NCBI RefSeq assembly: GCF_029872055.1
Contig: NZ_JARXNQ010000001.1
Coordinates: forward strand, 744,001-808,000
Length of the DNA stretch: 64,000 bases
Origin: Sulfurimonas sp. C5
GTDB taxonomy: Bacteria; Campylobacterota; Campylobacteria; Campylobacterales; Sulfurimonadaceae
Reading direction: 5' to 3'
Below, piece by piece: positions 16,574-26,496 of the stretch. The notes beneath the pieces are model-generated. The model had not been told where the DNA came from, ran no database searches, and was given only the letters and a program-made list of their open reading frames with translations. The translations under genes were made by a program, and so were the position numbers. Positions within the stretch are counted from its first letter, which is position 1. Each line of letters opens with the position of its first letter.

Positions 16574-17833
16574 ATGAAAACATTACCTATAGTATTACAT
16601 AATAAAAAGATTTTGCTTATAGGGGCTGGAAAAGTAGCATTACAAAAAGCAAAAGTGTTACATAATAATAATATAGACTTTGAAGTGCTAGCACAAGATA
16701 TTACGACTGATATAGAAGAGTTTACTTCTAAACTGACGCAAAAAAAATTTGAAAGTTCTGATCTTCAAGATTATCAGATTGTCATAGATGCAACAGGAAA
16801 TAAAAATGTTACTACTTTATTATTAGAGTTGAAAAAACAGAAAAATCTTTTACTTAATGTTGTAGACGTACCTGAGCTTTGTGACTTCTATTTCGCTTCA
16901 CTTGTACAATATGGTCCTCTTAAAATAGCGGTAAGTTCAGGCGGTGCTTCTCCGACAATCACACAAGTAGTTCGCGATAAGATAAAATCTATGCTCCCAC
17001 ACGAGCTTGAACAGCTTACTGAGGAAAAACTACAACTTCGCAAACAAAACATTATAGAGCCTCAAAAAACAAAAGAGCAAACACAAAAGCTTTTGGGAAA
17101 AGTATATCTTGTGGGATGTGGAACAGGCGATGTAGAACTTTTAACTCTTAAAGCGTATAGAATTATCCAAAGTGTTGATGTTGTATTTATCGATCACTTA
17201 ATTGCTGATGAGATTTTAGAGATCATCCCAAAAGAAACAAAACGTGTTTTTGTTGGGAAACAAAAAGGTTTTCATTCTGTAAAACAAGAGGCAATCAACG
17301 AACTACTTTTAGAGCATGCACAACAAGGACTAAGCATTGCAAGACTTAAAAGCGGTGACCCTTATATATTTGGCAGAGGAAGTGAAGAAGCGATCTCAAT
17401 GGTTGAAAACAATATTCAAGTAGAAGTAATTCCCGGTATCTCATCAGCGATTGCAGCACCGCTTTTAAGTGGTATAGCTCCAACGGCAAGAGGATATGCG
17501 ACAAACCTCTCTATCGTATCAGCTCACTTAGCTGGTAACAGAGTCAACCTTGAATGGATTCCCCTTTTAAAATACACCAACCATACAATAGTTGTACTAA
17601 TGGGAGTATCACGTGCAAAAGAGATCAAAGAGTGTGCAATAAAAATCGGTGCAGATCTTGATAAAGACGTAGCTGTAATTTCCAATGCTTCAAGAAAAAA
17701 TCAAAGTGTCAAAATCGGAACTTTAGCAAACTTAGAAGAGATCTGTGAGAATGCCGAGCGCCCTGCACTTTTAGTCTTTGGAGATGTGGTAAACCTTCAT
17801 TCAATCTTACCTAAATACGGAGAAATATTATGA
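16574..17833 (+). CDS. cysG: Bifunctional siroheme synthase: precorrin-2 dehydrogenase and uroporphyrinogen-III C-methyltransferase
   Basis: The 419-residue protein joins a Met8/CysG-like N-terminus to a SUMT C-terminus. Residues 1 to about 155 contain the NAD-binding 'KILLIGAGKVALQKAKVL', 'LNVVDVPELCDFYFASLVQYG' and 'AVSSGGASPTITQVVRDKI'. From about residue 175 come 'VYLVGCGTGDVELLTLKAYR', 'DVVFIDHLIADEILEIIP', 'KQKGFHSVKQEAIN' and 'RLKSGDPYIFGRGSEE', the SUMT signatures. It therefore methylates uroporphyrinogen III to precorrin-2 and oxidises it; ferrochelatase activity of the N-domain is possible. Siroheme is the cofactor of the nitrite reductase encoded 4 nt downstream (overlapping ATGA). 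The CysG order of domains matches E. coli. Confidence 0.93.
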   Translation: MKTLPIVLHNKKILLIGAGKVALQKAKVLHNNNIDFEVLAQDITTDIEEFTSKLTQKKFESSDLQDYQIVIDATGNKNVTTLLLELKKQKNLLLNVVDVPELCDFYFASLVQYGPLKIAVSSGGASPTITQVVRDKIKSMLPHELEQLTEEKLQLRKQNIIEPQKTKEQTQKLLGKVYLVGCGTGDVELLTLKAYRIIQSVDVVFIDHLIADEILEIIPKETKRVFVGKQKGFHSVKQEAINELLLEHAQQGLSIARLKSGDPYIFGRGSEEAISMVENNIQVEVIPGISSAIAAPLLSGIAPTARGYATNLSIVSAHLAGNRVNLEWIPLLKYTNHTIVVLMGVSRAKEIKECAIKIGADLDKDVAVISNASRKNQSVKIGTLANLEEICENAERPALLVFGDVVNLHSILPKYGEIL

Positions 17834-19731
17834 AAAAATTAGAAGAAGTTAGCATTGCTAGAAATAAAAAAGTTAATAAAATAGAAAAAATAAAAGAGTT
17901 AAAAACTCCTCAAGAAGCTTACGAACAATTGAGCTACTATGCACAAAACGGTTACGATTCGATCCCTGATGAAGACAAAAAGTACTTCTTAAAGTGTTTT
18001 GGGATTTTCGATAAAGACCCCCTTACCCCTAAACAGTTTATGATGCGTGTACGCGTACCGGGTGGTCATTTAACTGCTGAGCAGGCTGAAGCAATTGCAA
18101 ATGTTGCAAAGAAATATGGTCAAGACTATATAGATATTACTACACGTGCACAAATAGAACTACGTTACCTTGATATTGAAAATATCCCGACACTCCTACA
18201 GGAATTGCAAGCTGTAGGGATTGATTCTTATCAAACGGGTGTAGACAACTTTAGAAACATAGTTAATGATCCTCTTGATAAATATGCATTTGATAATCTC
18301 CTGCCTTCTCAAGAACTGCTTACAAAGATCCAAAGAATCTTTTTACATGATCCGGAATGGATCGGAGCACTACCGAGAAAATTCAACACTTCAATTTCAG
18401 GCTCTATCTCTAACCGCTGTAATGTTTACGGCCATGACTGCTGTTTTGTTTTGGCACAGAAAGACGGTCTCTACGGCTACAATATGTATCTAGGCGGTAA
18501 AGTTGGTGAAGTGGCAAAAAGTGCAGATATCTTCTTAAAAAATGAAGAAGAAGTTTTAAAGGCATATGATTCGATCATCGATCTTTTCAAACGTTTTGGT
18601 TTCCGTGACAATAGAAACAAAAACCGCCTACATTTCTTAATCCAAGAAGCTGGGATGATAGAACTTGCTTCTGCGATCAGAGAAAATGCCGGAATCAACT
18701 TTGCAACTGCAGGCGAGAGCTTAACGACACTTGATTTTACAGATGCAGATCACGGAAAAGTACAACTCAAAGATGGCAGTTTTGCCCTGCATGCAGTAGT
18801 ACCTTCTGGAATTTTTAGCGGTAGTGCTCTGTTTGAAGCAGCTCAGATTGCCAAAGAGTACGGAAATTCAGAGCTCCGCTTTTCTGTTGAACAAAATCTT
18901 TATATTATGGGTGTTAAAGATATTAATACCGCACTCAAAAAACATTTTTTCCAAGAGTATAAAAACGTTAACACACCTTACTATAACAACCTCATTGCAT
19001 GTGCTGGAACAAAACACTGTTCTTTTGGAGTAATTGAAAACAAAGAAGATGCAAAAAATATGGCTGAATATCTCAGTAAAAAAGTCCCGCTCGAAGATGC
19101 AAGAGTACGTTTTTACTGGTCTGCCTGTGTTAAAGGTTGCGGGCTTCACGGTTTAGGTGATATCGGCTTTGAAGGGTGTAAAGCAAAACTTGACGGCAAT
19201 ACAGTTGACGGTGTACATATTAGTATAGGCGGTAAGCTTGTAAGTGAAGGTTTAGAAGGTTATACGGTAATAAAATCGGCACCCCTTATCTATGCTCCTT
19301 ATTTTATAGAAACTTTAATGTTAGAATATAAAAATCTCCGCAAAGAGAGAGAGAGTTTTGAAAAATTTCACGATAGAGTATTAAGTTCGTACAGTTCTGC
19401 ATATATAGGATTTTTCATGCAGTTAAAAGCATATCTTCGTTCTAGAAACATTGAACTGGAACTCAAAATAAACAAAATCGCACCGACTGGTAAAAATGAA
19501 GAGTTTGAAATATTTGAGCTTGGTCGAAAACTTTATTATCAACTTTTTAAAGAAGAAGCTTATTCTTCTTACGAAAGATTTTCAAATGAAAATCCAAGAG
19601 AGATTCTTCCAGATCTTTCAAACTCGAATCTAGACAAAAAACTGCTATTGCTTATAGAAACAATGATTGGTAATCAAACACGTGCTACAGTGTTCTCTGA
19701 ACTTGGTGAATATATAAGTCTCAGTGCTTAA
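17830..19731 (+). CDS. nirA: NirA-type ferredoxin-dependent assimilatory nitrite reductase (siroheme/4Fe-4S)
   Basis: The 633-residue enzyme should reduce nitrite to ammonium with six electrons. It has two repeats of the nitrite/sulfite reductase ferredoxin-like half (beginning 'GIFDKDPLTPKQFMMRVRVP' and 'SFALHAVVPSGIF'). The siroheme/4Fe-4S ligands are visible as CX5C at 391-397 (CAGTKHC) and CX3C at 433-437 (CVKGC). At 633 residues it is longer than usual NirA (about 510-590), with an extra helical C-terminal region from about residue 500 (see findings). The start overlaps cysG by 4 nt. Sulfite reductase is possible, but the nitrate transporter and reductase neighbours favour nitrite. Confidence 0.88.
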   Translation: MKKLEEVSIARNKKVNKIEKIKELKTPQEAYEQLSYYAQNGYDSIPDEDKKYFLKCFGIFDKDPLTPKQFMMRVRVPGGHLTAEQAEAIANVAKKYGQDYIDITTRAQIELRYLDIENIPTLLQELQAVGIDSYQTGVDNFRNIVNDPLDKYAFDNLLPSQELLTKIQRIFLHDPEWIGALPRKFNTSISGSISNRCNVYGHDCCFVLAQKDGLYGYNMYLGGKVGEVAKSADIFLKNEEEVLKAYDSIIDLFKRFGFRDNRNKNRLHFLIQEAGMIELASAIRENAGINFATAGESLTTLDFTDADHGKVQLKDGSFALHAVVPSGIFSGSALFEAAQIAKEYGNSELRFSVEQNLYIMGVKDINTALKKHFFQEYKNVNTPYYNNLIACAGTKHCSFGVIENKEDAKNMAEYLSKKVPLEDARVRFYWSACVKGCGLHGLGDIGFEGCKAKLDGNTVDGVHISIGGKLVSEGLEGYTVIKSAPLIYAPYFIETLMLEYKNLRKERESFEKFHDRVLSSYSSAYIGFFMQLKAYLRSRNIELELKINKIAPTGKNEEFEIFELGRKLYYQLFKEEAYSSYERFSNENPREILPDLSNSNLDKKLLLLIETMIGNQTRATVFSELGEYISLSA

Positions 19732-19749
19732 ATGGAGCATATCCATTTA
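19729..19749 (+). terminator. Hairpin at the end of the nirA operon
   Basis: TAAATGGA-GCATA-TCCATTTA is an eight-pair stem that overlaps the nirA stop codon and is followed by a loosely T-rich stretch. It is a weak intrinsic terminator candidate. Confidence 0.4.
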
Positions 19750-19796
19750 GGCTTTCATTTATATCTTTACTACACGTTTATTACACAGTAAAACAA

Positions 19797-19802
19797 TATA
19801 AT
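19797..19802 (+). promoter_or_regulatory. -10 element of the SHOCT peptide gene
   Basis: A consensus TATAAT at 19797-19802 lies 28 nt before the ribosome site AAAGGAGG (19817-19824) of the ORF at 19831. It points to an independent promoter rather than readthrough from nirA. Confidence 0.5.
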
Positions 19803-19830
19803 TTTCTTATATCGATAAAGGAGGATTCTT

Positions 19831-20037
19831 ATGGAACCGTATTATGGAATGCATGGCTGGGGTATGGGCTTTGGATGGCTTATATTTCTACTCATTATTG
19901 TAGCTGTGATCTACTTTATGAGAAACGACAAAATAGAGTCTAAACCCTCAGCCAAAGATATTTTAGATCAACGGTATGCAGCTGGTGAAATTGATACCGA
20001 AGAATATCTTGAGAGAAAAAAACATATAGAATTATGA
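19831..20037 (+). CDS. Small membrane protein with a SHOCT-like C-terminus
   Basis: The 68-residue protein has a glycine/tryptophan-rich N-terminus (MHGWGMGFGW), one transmembrane helix (about residues 17-32) and a C-terminal SHOCT motif (short C-terminal domain) in 'AKDILDQRYAAGEIDTEEYLERKKHI'. SHOCT peptides are widespread small membrane proteins of mostly unknown role, seen beside stress or metal genes. It has an excellent ribosome site (AAAGGAGG) and its own -10. It converges with the nitrate reductase gene, with only 4 nt between stops. Confidence 0.82.
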   Translation: MEPYYGMHGWGMGFGWLIFLLIIVAVIYFMRNDKIESKPSAKDILDQRYAAGEIDTEEYLERKKHIEL

Positions 20038-20041
20038 TAAA

Positions 20042-22021
20042 TTAAATTTTTACAATTTTCACAGCTGCATGATTATAATCAGGCTCTAATGACTCAGGAT
20101 CATAAATGTCATTTGTAAGATAATTTATTCCTCTATTACTTAAGGGGATAAATATATTTTTTTCATTTATAGTCTCTGTTACAAAAGCCGTAGTGATTAA
20201 TTCTCCCCGTCTTGATACAACTTTAATCTGTTCTCCATCCTCTATCCCCAGTGCTTTAGCATCTTCAGGATGAATTTCACAGAAATCCAAAGGCTTGTAC
20301 TTTAACAAAGTTTTTGGTAAATTTGTTTTTGTACCACTATGCCACTGGTCCCTTGTACGTCCTGTAAGCAGTATATACGGATATTCCAATGATGTCTTTT
20401 CACTAAGGAGTTTATTCTCTACAAAAAACAGATTTCCTTTCTTATCCGGTGTTAAAAAATTACTGATTTTTTCTCCCCATACAAACGGAACCTGCCCTAT
20501 TAGATCATAATTAGCTTCACTGATATCCATATACCCATTAAGTTTAGTCATCTCTTGATACTCTTGAAATATCTCTTTTGAATTTTCATAATTAAATGCT
20601 TCTTTATATCCTAACTCTTGAGCAATTAATTGAAATATTTCCCAATCAAGTTTTGCATCAATAGAAAGACGGGTTAATCTTTCTTGTTTTGTGATTGTGC
20701 GATCTAGATTTGTCTGAGTCCCTTCTTTTTCACCCCAAGGAGCAGCCGGAAGTTTTATATGGGCAAATTTTGAAGTTTCTGAGTTATCATAAGCATTGAT
20801 CTCTACTACAAGCGGAATTTTCTTGATAAGTTCTTCCATTTTATTTCTATTTGGTAGATGATATATAGGATCTGTATGACACACTATCAGTACATCAAGA
20901 TTTGCTTCTAACATTTGTGTTGCAGTAAGCCCTTTTTCTTTAGCTACATTATCACTTTTCCAAAACTGAGAGACTTTTTTAACACTTTCATCATCAAAAC
21001 CAAGATGAACTGCCAACATTGTAGCTAGTCCTCCAACTTCTCTACCACCCATTGCATTTGGTTGTCCAGTCAAACTAAGTGGTCCGTTTCCTTTTTTAAA
21101 GATTTTTCCCGTCAGAAGATGAGTATTTATAAGTGCTAGGTTTTTATCTACTCCCTGTATAGATTGATTTAAGCCCATAGTCCAAGCAGTTATAATATTT
21201 TCGCTCTGTTTATATAGTTGAAAGAAGTCTTCAAATTGCTCTTTAGAAAGCCCTGTACGTTTTAACATCTTAGTTACAGGCAATCTTTTAAATTTGTTTT
21301 TTAGAAGCTCAAAATTATTTACGCGATTTGCTACAAACTCTTGATCGTATAATTCTTCGTCTATCAAACGTTTTGACAATAGGTTAAAAAAATCTATATC
21401 ACTTCCAGGTTTGATAGGTAAATACAGATCAGCATTTTTTGCAGTGTCAGTAAAACGTGGATCAATTACAACAACTTTTAAACCACTCTTCATAGCTTTT
21501 TTTATTTTATTATGAAATACTACATGGGCTTCGGCTGTATTTGCACCTGTTAATATTAAAAGGTCTGAACTAAAAATATCATTCATTCTAACTGGGACAA
21601 AATCAGCACCAATACTTTTTTTATAACCCACAACAGCACTAGCCATACATGTACGACTGTTAGTGTCTACATTGGCTGTACCAATAAACCCTTTTCCAAG
21701 TTTATTAGCGACATAATAATCCTCTGTTAAAAGCTGCCCTGAGAGATAAAATCCAATTTTGTCTTTTGTAGTAGCCTTTATCTTATTTGCAATGTGAGTG
21801 ATCGCATCACCCCATTTACAAAGTTCAAAATTATTTTCGATATTCTCCCGTATATAAGGTCTTAGCAGTCGTGTATCTGTTTGAATGCTTATAAGTTCAG
21901 ACACCCCTTTTGAACATAGTTTTCCATCATTTATAGGATATGTAATATCTCCAATTAAATTCTTTTCATCATATTCCAAACCACATCCGACACCACAGTA
22001 TCCACATACAGACTTAATCAT
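20042..22021 (-). CDS. Assimilatory nitrate reductase catalytic subunit (NarB/NasC type)
   Basis: The protein has about 659 residues. It carries an N-terminal 4Fe-4S site, CGYCGVGC plus the later Cys in 'GKLCSKG', then Mo-bisMGD elements 'RTCMASAVVGYKKSIGADFVPV', 'ILTGANTAEAHVVFHNKIK', 'VIDPRFTDTAKNADLYLPIKPGSD', 'GPLSLTGQPNAMGGREVGG' and a C-terminal 'LLTGRTRDQWHSGTKTN' with 'EIHPEDAKALGIEDGEQIKV'. These resemble NarB/NasC/NapA-type nitrate reductases. It lacks a Tat signal peptide, so it is cytoplasmic and assimilatory. The preferred ATG at 22021 has AAAGG eight nt before it; the extra seven residues from 22042 are doubtful. No [2Fe-2S] or flavin domain is fused, so ferredoxin is the probable donor. 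Confidence 0.86.
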   Translation of the reverse strand: MIKSVCGYCGVGCGLEYDEKNLIGDITYPINDGKLCSKGVSELISIQTDTRLLRPYIRENIENNFELCKWGDAITHIANKIKATTKDKIGFYLSGQLLTEDYYVANKLGKGFIGTANVDTNSRTCMASAVVGYKKSIGADFVPVRMNDIFSSDLLILTGANTAEAHVVFHNKIKKAMKSGLKVVVIDPRFTDTAKNADLYLPIKPGSDIDFFNLLSKRLIDEELYDQEFVANRVNNFELLKNKFKRLPVTKMLKRTGLSKEQFEDFFQLYKQSENIITAWTMGLNQSIQGVDKNLALINTHLLTGKIFKKGNGPLSLTGQPNAMGGREVGGLATMLAVHLGFDDESVKKVSQFWKSDNVAKEKGLTATQMLEANLDVLIVCHTDPIYHLPNRNKMEELIKKIPLVVEINAYDNSETSKFAHIKLPAAPWGEKEGTQTNLDRTITKQERLTRLSIDAKLDWEIFQLIAQELGYKEAFNYENSKEIFQEYQEMTKLNGYMDISEANYDLIGQVPFVWGEKISNFLTPDKKGNLFFVENKLLSEKTSLEYPYILLTGRTRDQWHSGTKTNLPKTLLKYKPLDFCEIHPEDAKALGIEDGEQIKVVSRRGELITTAFVTETINEKNIFIPLSNRGINYLTNDIYDPESLEPDYNHAAVKIVKI

Positions 22022-22042
22022 AAAATACCTTTTTAAAACCAT

Positions 22043-22341
22043 TTCAATATTCTAAAGAAATTATATCAATAATTAATGTATTTTTAAGAGTAAAAGTGCT
22101 TTTTTTTTCATCAATTTCTAAATTTTAAAGAAAAAAAATATTTTTTTATGTAAAAAAAAGTTTTTTTCTTATTAACAGCTTGTAAAACCTATAAATTCAT
22201 TTAGTAGAAAAAAATATCAATTTAAACTCTACAAAACACTATAGTATGCTACTTAACAGATATAAGGGATATTTTAAAATTCAAGCATATTTCATTTAAA
22301 TTTTGGTAATATTTATGAATCTTTATATTACGGGGTAATTA
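22043..22341. other. AT-rich divergent gap between the nitrate reductase and cheV genes
   Basis: The 299-bp gap holds no credible ORF. It contains a series of homopolymer runs: nine T at 22100-22108, eight A at 22131-22138, seven T at 22141-22147, eight A at 22152-22159 and seven T at 22161-22167. They could give curved DNA or UP-element-like promoter activity. A ribosome site (CGGGGT) precedes cheV. I see no other structure. Confidence 0.5.
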
Positions 22342-23280
22342 ATGGCTTTTTTAGATAAAGTAGACGCTGCTACAAATCTTGCCAAAAATAACGAACTTCA
22401 ACTTCTTGTTTTTAAAGTTAGTGAAGAAGAAGATTCAGCATATTATGCAATCAATGTTTTTAAAACTAGAGAAGTTGTGGAGTCAAAGAATCACTACTTG
22501 ACTCAAATACCTTCATCCCATCCTCTTTTAGAAGGAACTATTATTCTTCGAGGATTACAAATTCCTTTACTTAATTTACCTAAATGGCTGGGTGTAAATC
22601 TTTCAAAGGAAGATATTGCCAACTCCGATATACTTATATGTGACTTTAACGGAGTTATCATCGGGCTACGTATTATGTACGCTTTCAGAGTTATTAAAAA
22701 GAACTGGAATGAGATGCATGCACCAGATAGTTATAGACTAAAAGAAGATGGTGTCGTTATTAACGATACAAGACTCGAAGACGGTAGTTTATGTTTAGTT
22801 CTAGATTATGAAAAACTCTTAGCCGATGTTATTCCTCAGGCACTTGTCGATATTGAACAAGATACTGCTGCACTTAAAGAGATTACTATTCCGGAAAAAC
22901 TTAAAAAAGGAACTGTACTTGTTGCAGAAGATTCTAAAACTGCACAAAAACATCTTGTTCAAATCTTTAAAAATGCTCATCTTAATATGAAATTATTTGA
23001 CAATGGAGAAAAGCTCGTAAACTATCTTAAGTCTTTAGGTGAAGATGTAGACAACATTGCGGCTATTATTACAGATATAGAGATGCCGGAAATGTCAGGA
23101 TTCACTGTTATAAAGCTTCTAAAATCGAATCCTTTCACAAAAGAGATACCTATTATCGTGAACAGTTCTATGACCGGAGAAAACAATAGACGTGAAGCAG
23201 AAGACTTAGGAGCTGACGGTTTTATCGATAAGACAAAAAGTCATAATATCATTCCGTTAATTGCGTCATTAATTCAATAA
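22342..23280 (+). CDS. cheV: CheV chemotaxis coupling protein (CheW domain plus receiver)
   Basis: The 312-residue cytoplasmic protein has an N-terminal CheW-like domain ('LQLLVFKVSEEEDSAYYAINVFKTREVV', 'LIYV' pattern with 'RGLQIPLLNLPKWLG') and a C-terminal response-regulator receiver from about residue 190. The receiver shows the acidic pair in 'VLVAEDSKTA', phospho-Asp245 in ITDIEMPEMSGF, and 'IIVNSS' and 'GFIDK' for the Thr/Ser and Lys positions. CheV couples chemoreceptors to CheA and can be phosphorylated for adaptation; several CheV copies are usual in Campylobacterota. It stands alone in this window. A terminator follows at once. Confidence 0.92.
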   Translation: MAFLDKVDAATNLAKNNELQLLVFKVSEEEDSAYYAINVFKTREVVESKNHYLTQIPSSHPLLEGTIILRGLQIPLLNLPKWLGVNLSKEDIANSDILICDFNGVIIGLRIMYAFRVIKKNWNEMHAPDSYRLKEDGVVINDTRLEDGSLCLVLDYEKLLADVIPQALVDIEQDTAALKEITIPEKLKKGTVLVAEDSKTAQKHLVQIFKNAHLNMKLFDNGEKLVNYLKSLGEDVDNIAAIITDIEMPEMSGFTVIKLLKSNPFTKEIPIIVNSSMTGENNRREAEDLGADGFIDKTKSHNIIPLIASLIQ

Positions 23281-23305
23281 GCTAAAAGAAGAAAACAAGA
23301 GAAAG

Positions 23306-23334
23306 AAAAAGATGCGATTTCGCATCTTTTTTTT
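23306..23334. terminator. Bidirectional intrinsic terminator between cheV and oadB
   Basis: AAAAAGATGCG-ATTT-CGCATCTTTTT is an eleven-pair stem with a four-base loop followed by a run of T on the plus strand; the A-rich start gives a U-run on the minus strand too. It lies between convergent genes (stops at 23280 and 23346) and can serve both. Confidence 0.85.
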
Positions 23335-23345
23335 AATCTCAACTA

Positions 23346-24680
23346 TTATTGAAATAGTGAGATTAAAACACCGGCAGCAACTGCTGAACCGATAACACCT
23401 GCAACGTTTGGACCCATTGCATGCATTAATAGCATGTTTGTTCTGTCATACTCCATACCAACTTTATTTGATACACGAGCTGCCATAGGAACTGCTGAAA
23501 CTCCAGCCGAACCAATTAATGGGTTAATTTTGTGTCCAGGGAATAAGTTCATTAGTTTTGCCATAAGTACACCAGCTGCAGTACCAACACCGAATGCAAC
23601 GATACCAAGAGCCATAATGAACATAGTTTCAGGAACTAAGAACTGATCTGCTGCTAGTTTCGAACCAACACCAAGACCTAAGAAAATAGTTGTAATGTTA
23701 ATAAGTGCATTTTGTAATGTATCATTTAAACGCTCTACTACACCAGATTCTTTTAAGAAGTTACCGAACATAAACGCACCGATTAGAGGTGTTGAATCAG
23801 GTAATACTAAAATAGCAAGTACTAATACAACGATAGGGAAAACTAATTTCTCTAAACGAGATACGTGACGTAATGTCGTCATCTTAATTTTACGCTCTTT
23901 TTCAGTTGTTAATGCTTTCATAATCGGAGGCTGGATAATAGGTACCATAGCCATATATGAATAAGAAGCAACTGCAATTGCACCTAAAAGTTCAGGTGAA
24001 AGTTTTGTAGCAATAAAGATAGATGTCGGACCGTCAGCTCCACCGATAATTGATATAGCTGATGCTTGTTTTAGTGTAAAATCAACAAGTCCCATATCTG
24101 CTAAAACAACAGCACCTACAAGTGTTCCAAAAATACCGAATTGTGCAGCACCACCAAGTAATGCAGTTTTAGGGTTTGATAATAGCGGACCGAAGTCTGT
24201 CATAGCACCAACACCCATAAAGATAATGATTGGGAACATCTCGTTTGAAAGACCCATATGATAAATTACACCTAAGAATCCGTGTTCACCACCAATTCCT
24301 GCAACTGGAATGTTTGCAAGTAAACCACCAAATGCGATTGGTAAAAGTAATAACGGTTCAAACCCTTTAGCAATTGCTAACCAAAATAGTAAAAATACTA
24401 CCAGGATCATAATTACACGGCCTAAACCTTTATGAAAATCACTCATTTTTTCACCAGTAGCACTTAATTCATCCGGATTAGGATTTACCAGTGCAACAAC
24501 ACCTGTTGATTTTAAAAAGCCTACAATCATCTCACCAAAAGGTTTTGCTTGATAGTTTTCCTCTTGGTGTGTAGATGCAGCATCTGTAGCAACAGCCTCA
24601 TGACCTGAAGCCATAGCACTAGTTGTGCTAAAAGCAAACAGCATCATAAACGCGACAAGTTTTAGTACTATATTTTTCAT
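23346..24680 (-). CDS. oadB: Sodium-pumping oxaloacetate decarboxylase beta subunit
   Basis: The 444-residue integral membrane protein couples decarboxylation of carboxybiotin to Na+ export. Family signatures include '[32 protein letters not shown]', '[21 protein letters not shown]', '[22 protein letters not shown]' and a final '[20 protein letters not shown]'. The Asp in GGADGPTSI belongs to the Na+ site. It has an unusual N-terminal extension of about 80 residues that starts with a signal-peptide-like stretch (cleavage near AMASG) before the first barrel helix. It is the last gene of gamma-alpha-beta, 5 nt after oadA. Confidence 0.93.
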   Translation of the reverse strand: MKNIVLKLVAFMMLFAFSTTSAMASGHEAVATDAASTHQEENYQAKPFGEMIVGFLKSTGVVALVNPNPDELSATGEKMSDFHKGLGRVIMILVVFLLFWLAIAKGFEPLLLLPIAFGGLLANIPVAGIGGEHGFLGVIYHMGLSNEMFPIIIFMGVGAMTDFGPLLSNPKTALLGGAAQFGIFGTLVGAVVLADMGLVDFTLKQASAISIIGGADGPTSIFIATKLSPELLGAIAVASYSYMAMVPIIQPPIMKALTTEKERKIKMTTLRHVSRLEKLVFPIVVLVLAILVLPDSTPLIGAFMFGNFLKESGVVERLNDTLQNALINITTIFLGLGVGSKLAADQFLVPETMFIMALGIVAFGVGTAAGVLMAKLMNLFPGHKINPLIGSAGVSAVPMAARVSNKVGMEYDRTNMLLMHAMGPNVAGVIGSAVAAGVLISLFQ

Positions 24681-24685
24681 ACCGA

Positions 24686-26488
24686 TTACCCTAGTACTGC
24701 TACTACTTGACCTTCAACTACTTTATCATTTGTAGCTACGTTAATTGATTTAATTACACCACCACGATGAGCAACAACATCAATTTCCATTTTCATAGAT
24801 TCAAGGATCATAATCACATCACCTTCATTTACGCTTTGACCTGGATTAGCAACGATTTTCCATACATTTCCTGGAAGTAAAGCTTTGATTGGATCACCGT
24901 CACCTGAAGTTGCTGCTGCTGGAGCTGCAGCTGCTGGAGCTACACTTTCACCATTAACCGCTGTTACTTGAATATCTGCGTTACCTTCTGCAACTTGAAC
25001 ACTAAATTTTTGTCCGTCTACTACTACTGTATAGTTTCCACTCATTTCTTTATTACCTTCCTTACAATCTTTTTTCATTTGAGATAATTTTCTTACGTTT
25101 AATTCACCTTCACCTTTTAGGAAAGCGATACCTTTTTCTTGACATGCTGCTGCAATGAAGATATTTTCTTCTGTAATTTCAATACCTTCTTCTTTTAGTA
25201 CGTTAATCCAGCTCTCTAAAGATTTTGCAGGATCAGCGTCAGCTAAATCAAGTGCTTTTTCTGTTGTAGGCTCTAAACCTAATTTCTCAGAAGCAATTTT
25301 TACAATCTCTGGATCCGGAGCAACAGGAGTTTTACCGAAATATCCAAGAACCATTCTTCCGTAACCTGGAGCAATAGCTTTCCATGGACCTTGCATTACG
25401 TTGTTTAATGCTTGTTGGAAATAAAATTGTGAAACTGGAGTTACAGATGTACCATATCCACCTTTTTCAACAACCTCTTGCATAGCTGCGATTACTTCTG
25501 GAAATTTATCCATAATATCATTATCACGCATCATTTGAGTGTTTGCAGTAAGTGCACCACCCGGCATTGGTGAGAATGGAATAATTGGAGAAACCATAGT
25601 AGCTTCAGGTGGTAAGAAATAATCTTCTAAACATCCTTGAAGTTCTTTTTCATAAGTTAAGATTTTACCGATGTCTAAACCACCAAGATCAAAATCCATA
25701 CCTTTAGTAGCATGTAACATTGTAAGCATATCCGGTTGACTTGTTCCACCACTTACAGGTGAAGCTGCTAAATCGATACCGTCAACACCAGCTTCTAAAG
25801 CAGCCATATAAGCAGCTACAGAAACACCAGCAGTTTCATGAGTATGTAAACGGATATGTGTATCGTCTGGAAGAAGTTTTCTAGCCATTTGAATAGTTTC
25901 AAAAACTTTTTGCGGATTAGAAGTACCTGATGCATCTTTAAAACATACACTTGTGTATGGAATACCGCTATCTAAGATATCACGAAGAGTTTTTTCATAA
26001 AATTCTACAGTGTGTGCTCCGTGACATCCCGGTGGTAAATCCATCATAGTTACAACTACTTCATGCTTAAGTCCGTGATGAGTGATTCTCTCACCTGAAT
26101 ACTTTAAGTTTTCAACATCGTTTAATGCATCGAAGTTACGAATTGTAGTTGCACCGTGTTTTTTAAACATTTTTGCATGAAGATCGATAAGATCTTTTGA
26201 ACCTGTATCTAACATTACCGTGTTTACACCGCGAGCTAATGTTTGTAAGTTTGCATCAGGTCCCACAATCTTACGAAATTTATCCATCATCTCAAACGCA
26301 TCTTCTCTTAAGTAGAAGTATAACGATTGGAATCTAGCTCCCCCACCAAATTCGTAGTGTGTAATTCCAGCTGTTTTTGCGGCTTCTACTGCTGGAAAGA
26401 AATCATCCATTAGTACACGACCACCAAAAACTGATTGGAAACCGTCTCTAAAAGTTGTATCCATTATATCAATAAATTTTTTAGCCAT
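24686..26488 (-). CDS. oadA: Oxaloacetate decarboxylase alpha subunit / pyruvate carboxylase subunit B type
   Basis: The 600-residue protein has an N-terminal carboxyltransferase TIM barrel ([13 protein letters not shown]; metal-site '[24 protein letters not shown]'), a middle association region, an Ala/Pro hinge (about residues 515-528) and a C-terminal biotinyl domain with the biotin lysine at 566 in ESMKMEID. It transfers CO2 between oxaloacetate/pyruvate and biotin. In the OadGAB operon it acts with the membrane pump; in other Campylobacterota an equivalent PycB partners PycA in pyruvate carboxylase, so dual assignment is possible. It sits 8 nt after oadG. Confidence 0.93.
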   Translation of the reverse strand: MAKKFIDIMDTTFRDGFQSVFGGRVLMDDFFPAVEAAKTAGITHYEFGGGARFQSLYFYLREDAFEMMDKFRKIVGPDANLQTLARGVNTVMLDTGSKDLIDLHAKMFKKHGATTIRNFDALNDVENLKYSGERITHHGLKHEVVVTMMDLPPGCHGAHTVEFYEKTLRDILDSGIPYTSVCFKDASGTSNPQKVFETIQMARKLLPDDTHIRLHTHETAGVSVAAYMAALEAGVDGIDLAASPVSGGTSQPDMLTMLHATKGMDFDLGGLDIGKILTYEKELQGCLEDYFLPPEATMVSPIIPFSPMPGGALTANTQMMRDNDIMDKFPEVIAAMQEVVEKGGYGTSVTPVSQFYFQQALNNVMQGPWKAIAPGYGRMVLGYFGKTPVAPDPEIVKIASEKLGLEPTTEKALDLADADPAKSLESWINVLKEEGIEITEENIFIAAACQEKGIAFLKGEGELNVRKLSQMKKDCKEGNKEMSGNYTVVVDGQKFSVQVAEGNADIQVTAVNGESVAPAAAAPAAATSGDGDPIKALLPGNVWKIVANPGQSVNEGDVIMILESMKMEIDVVAHRGGVIKSINVATNDKVVEGQVVAVLG

Positions 26489-26496
26489 TATAATTA

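Noticed and set aside
22022-22042. Longer N-terminus of the nitrate reductase
   Set aside because: The ATG at 22021 has the AAAGG ribosome site and starts immediately before the 4Fe-4S cysteines.
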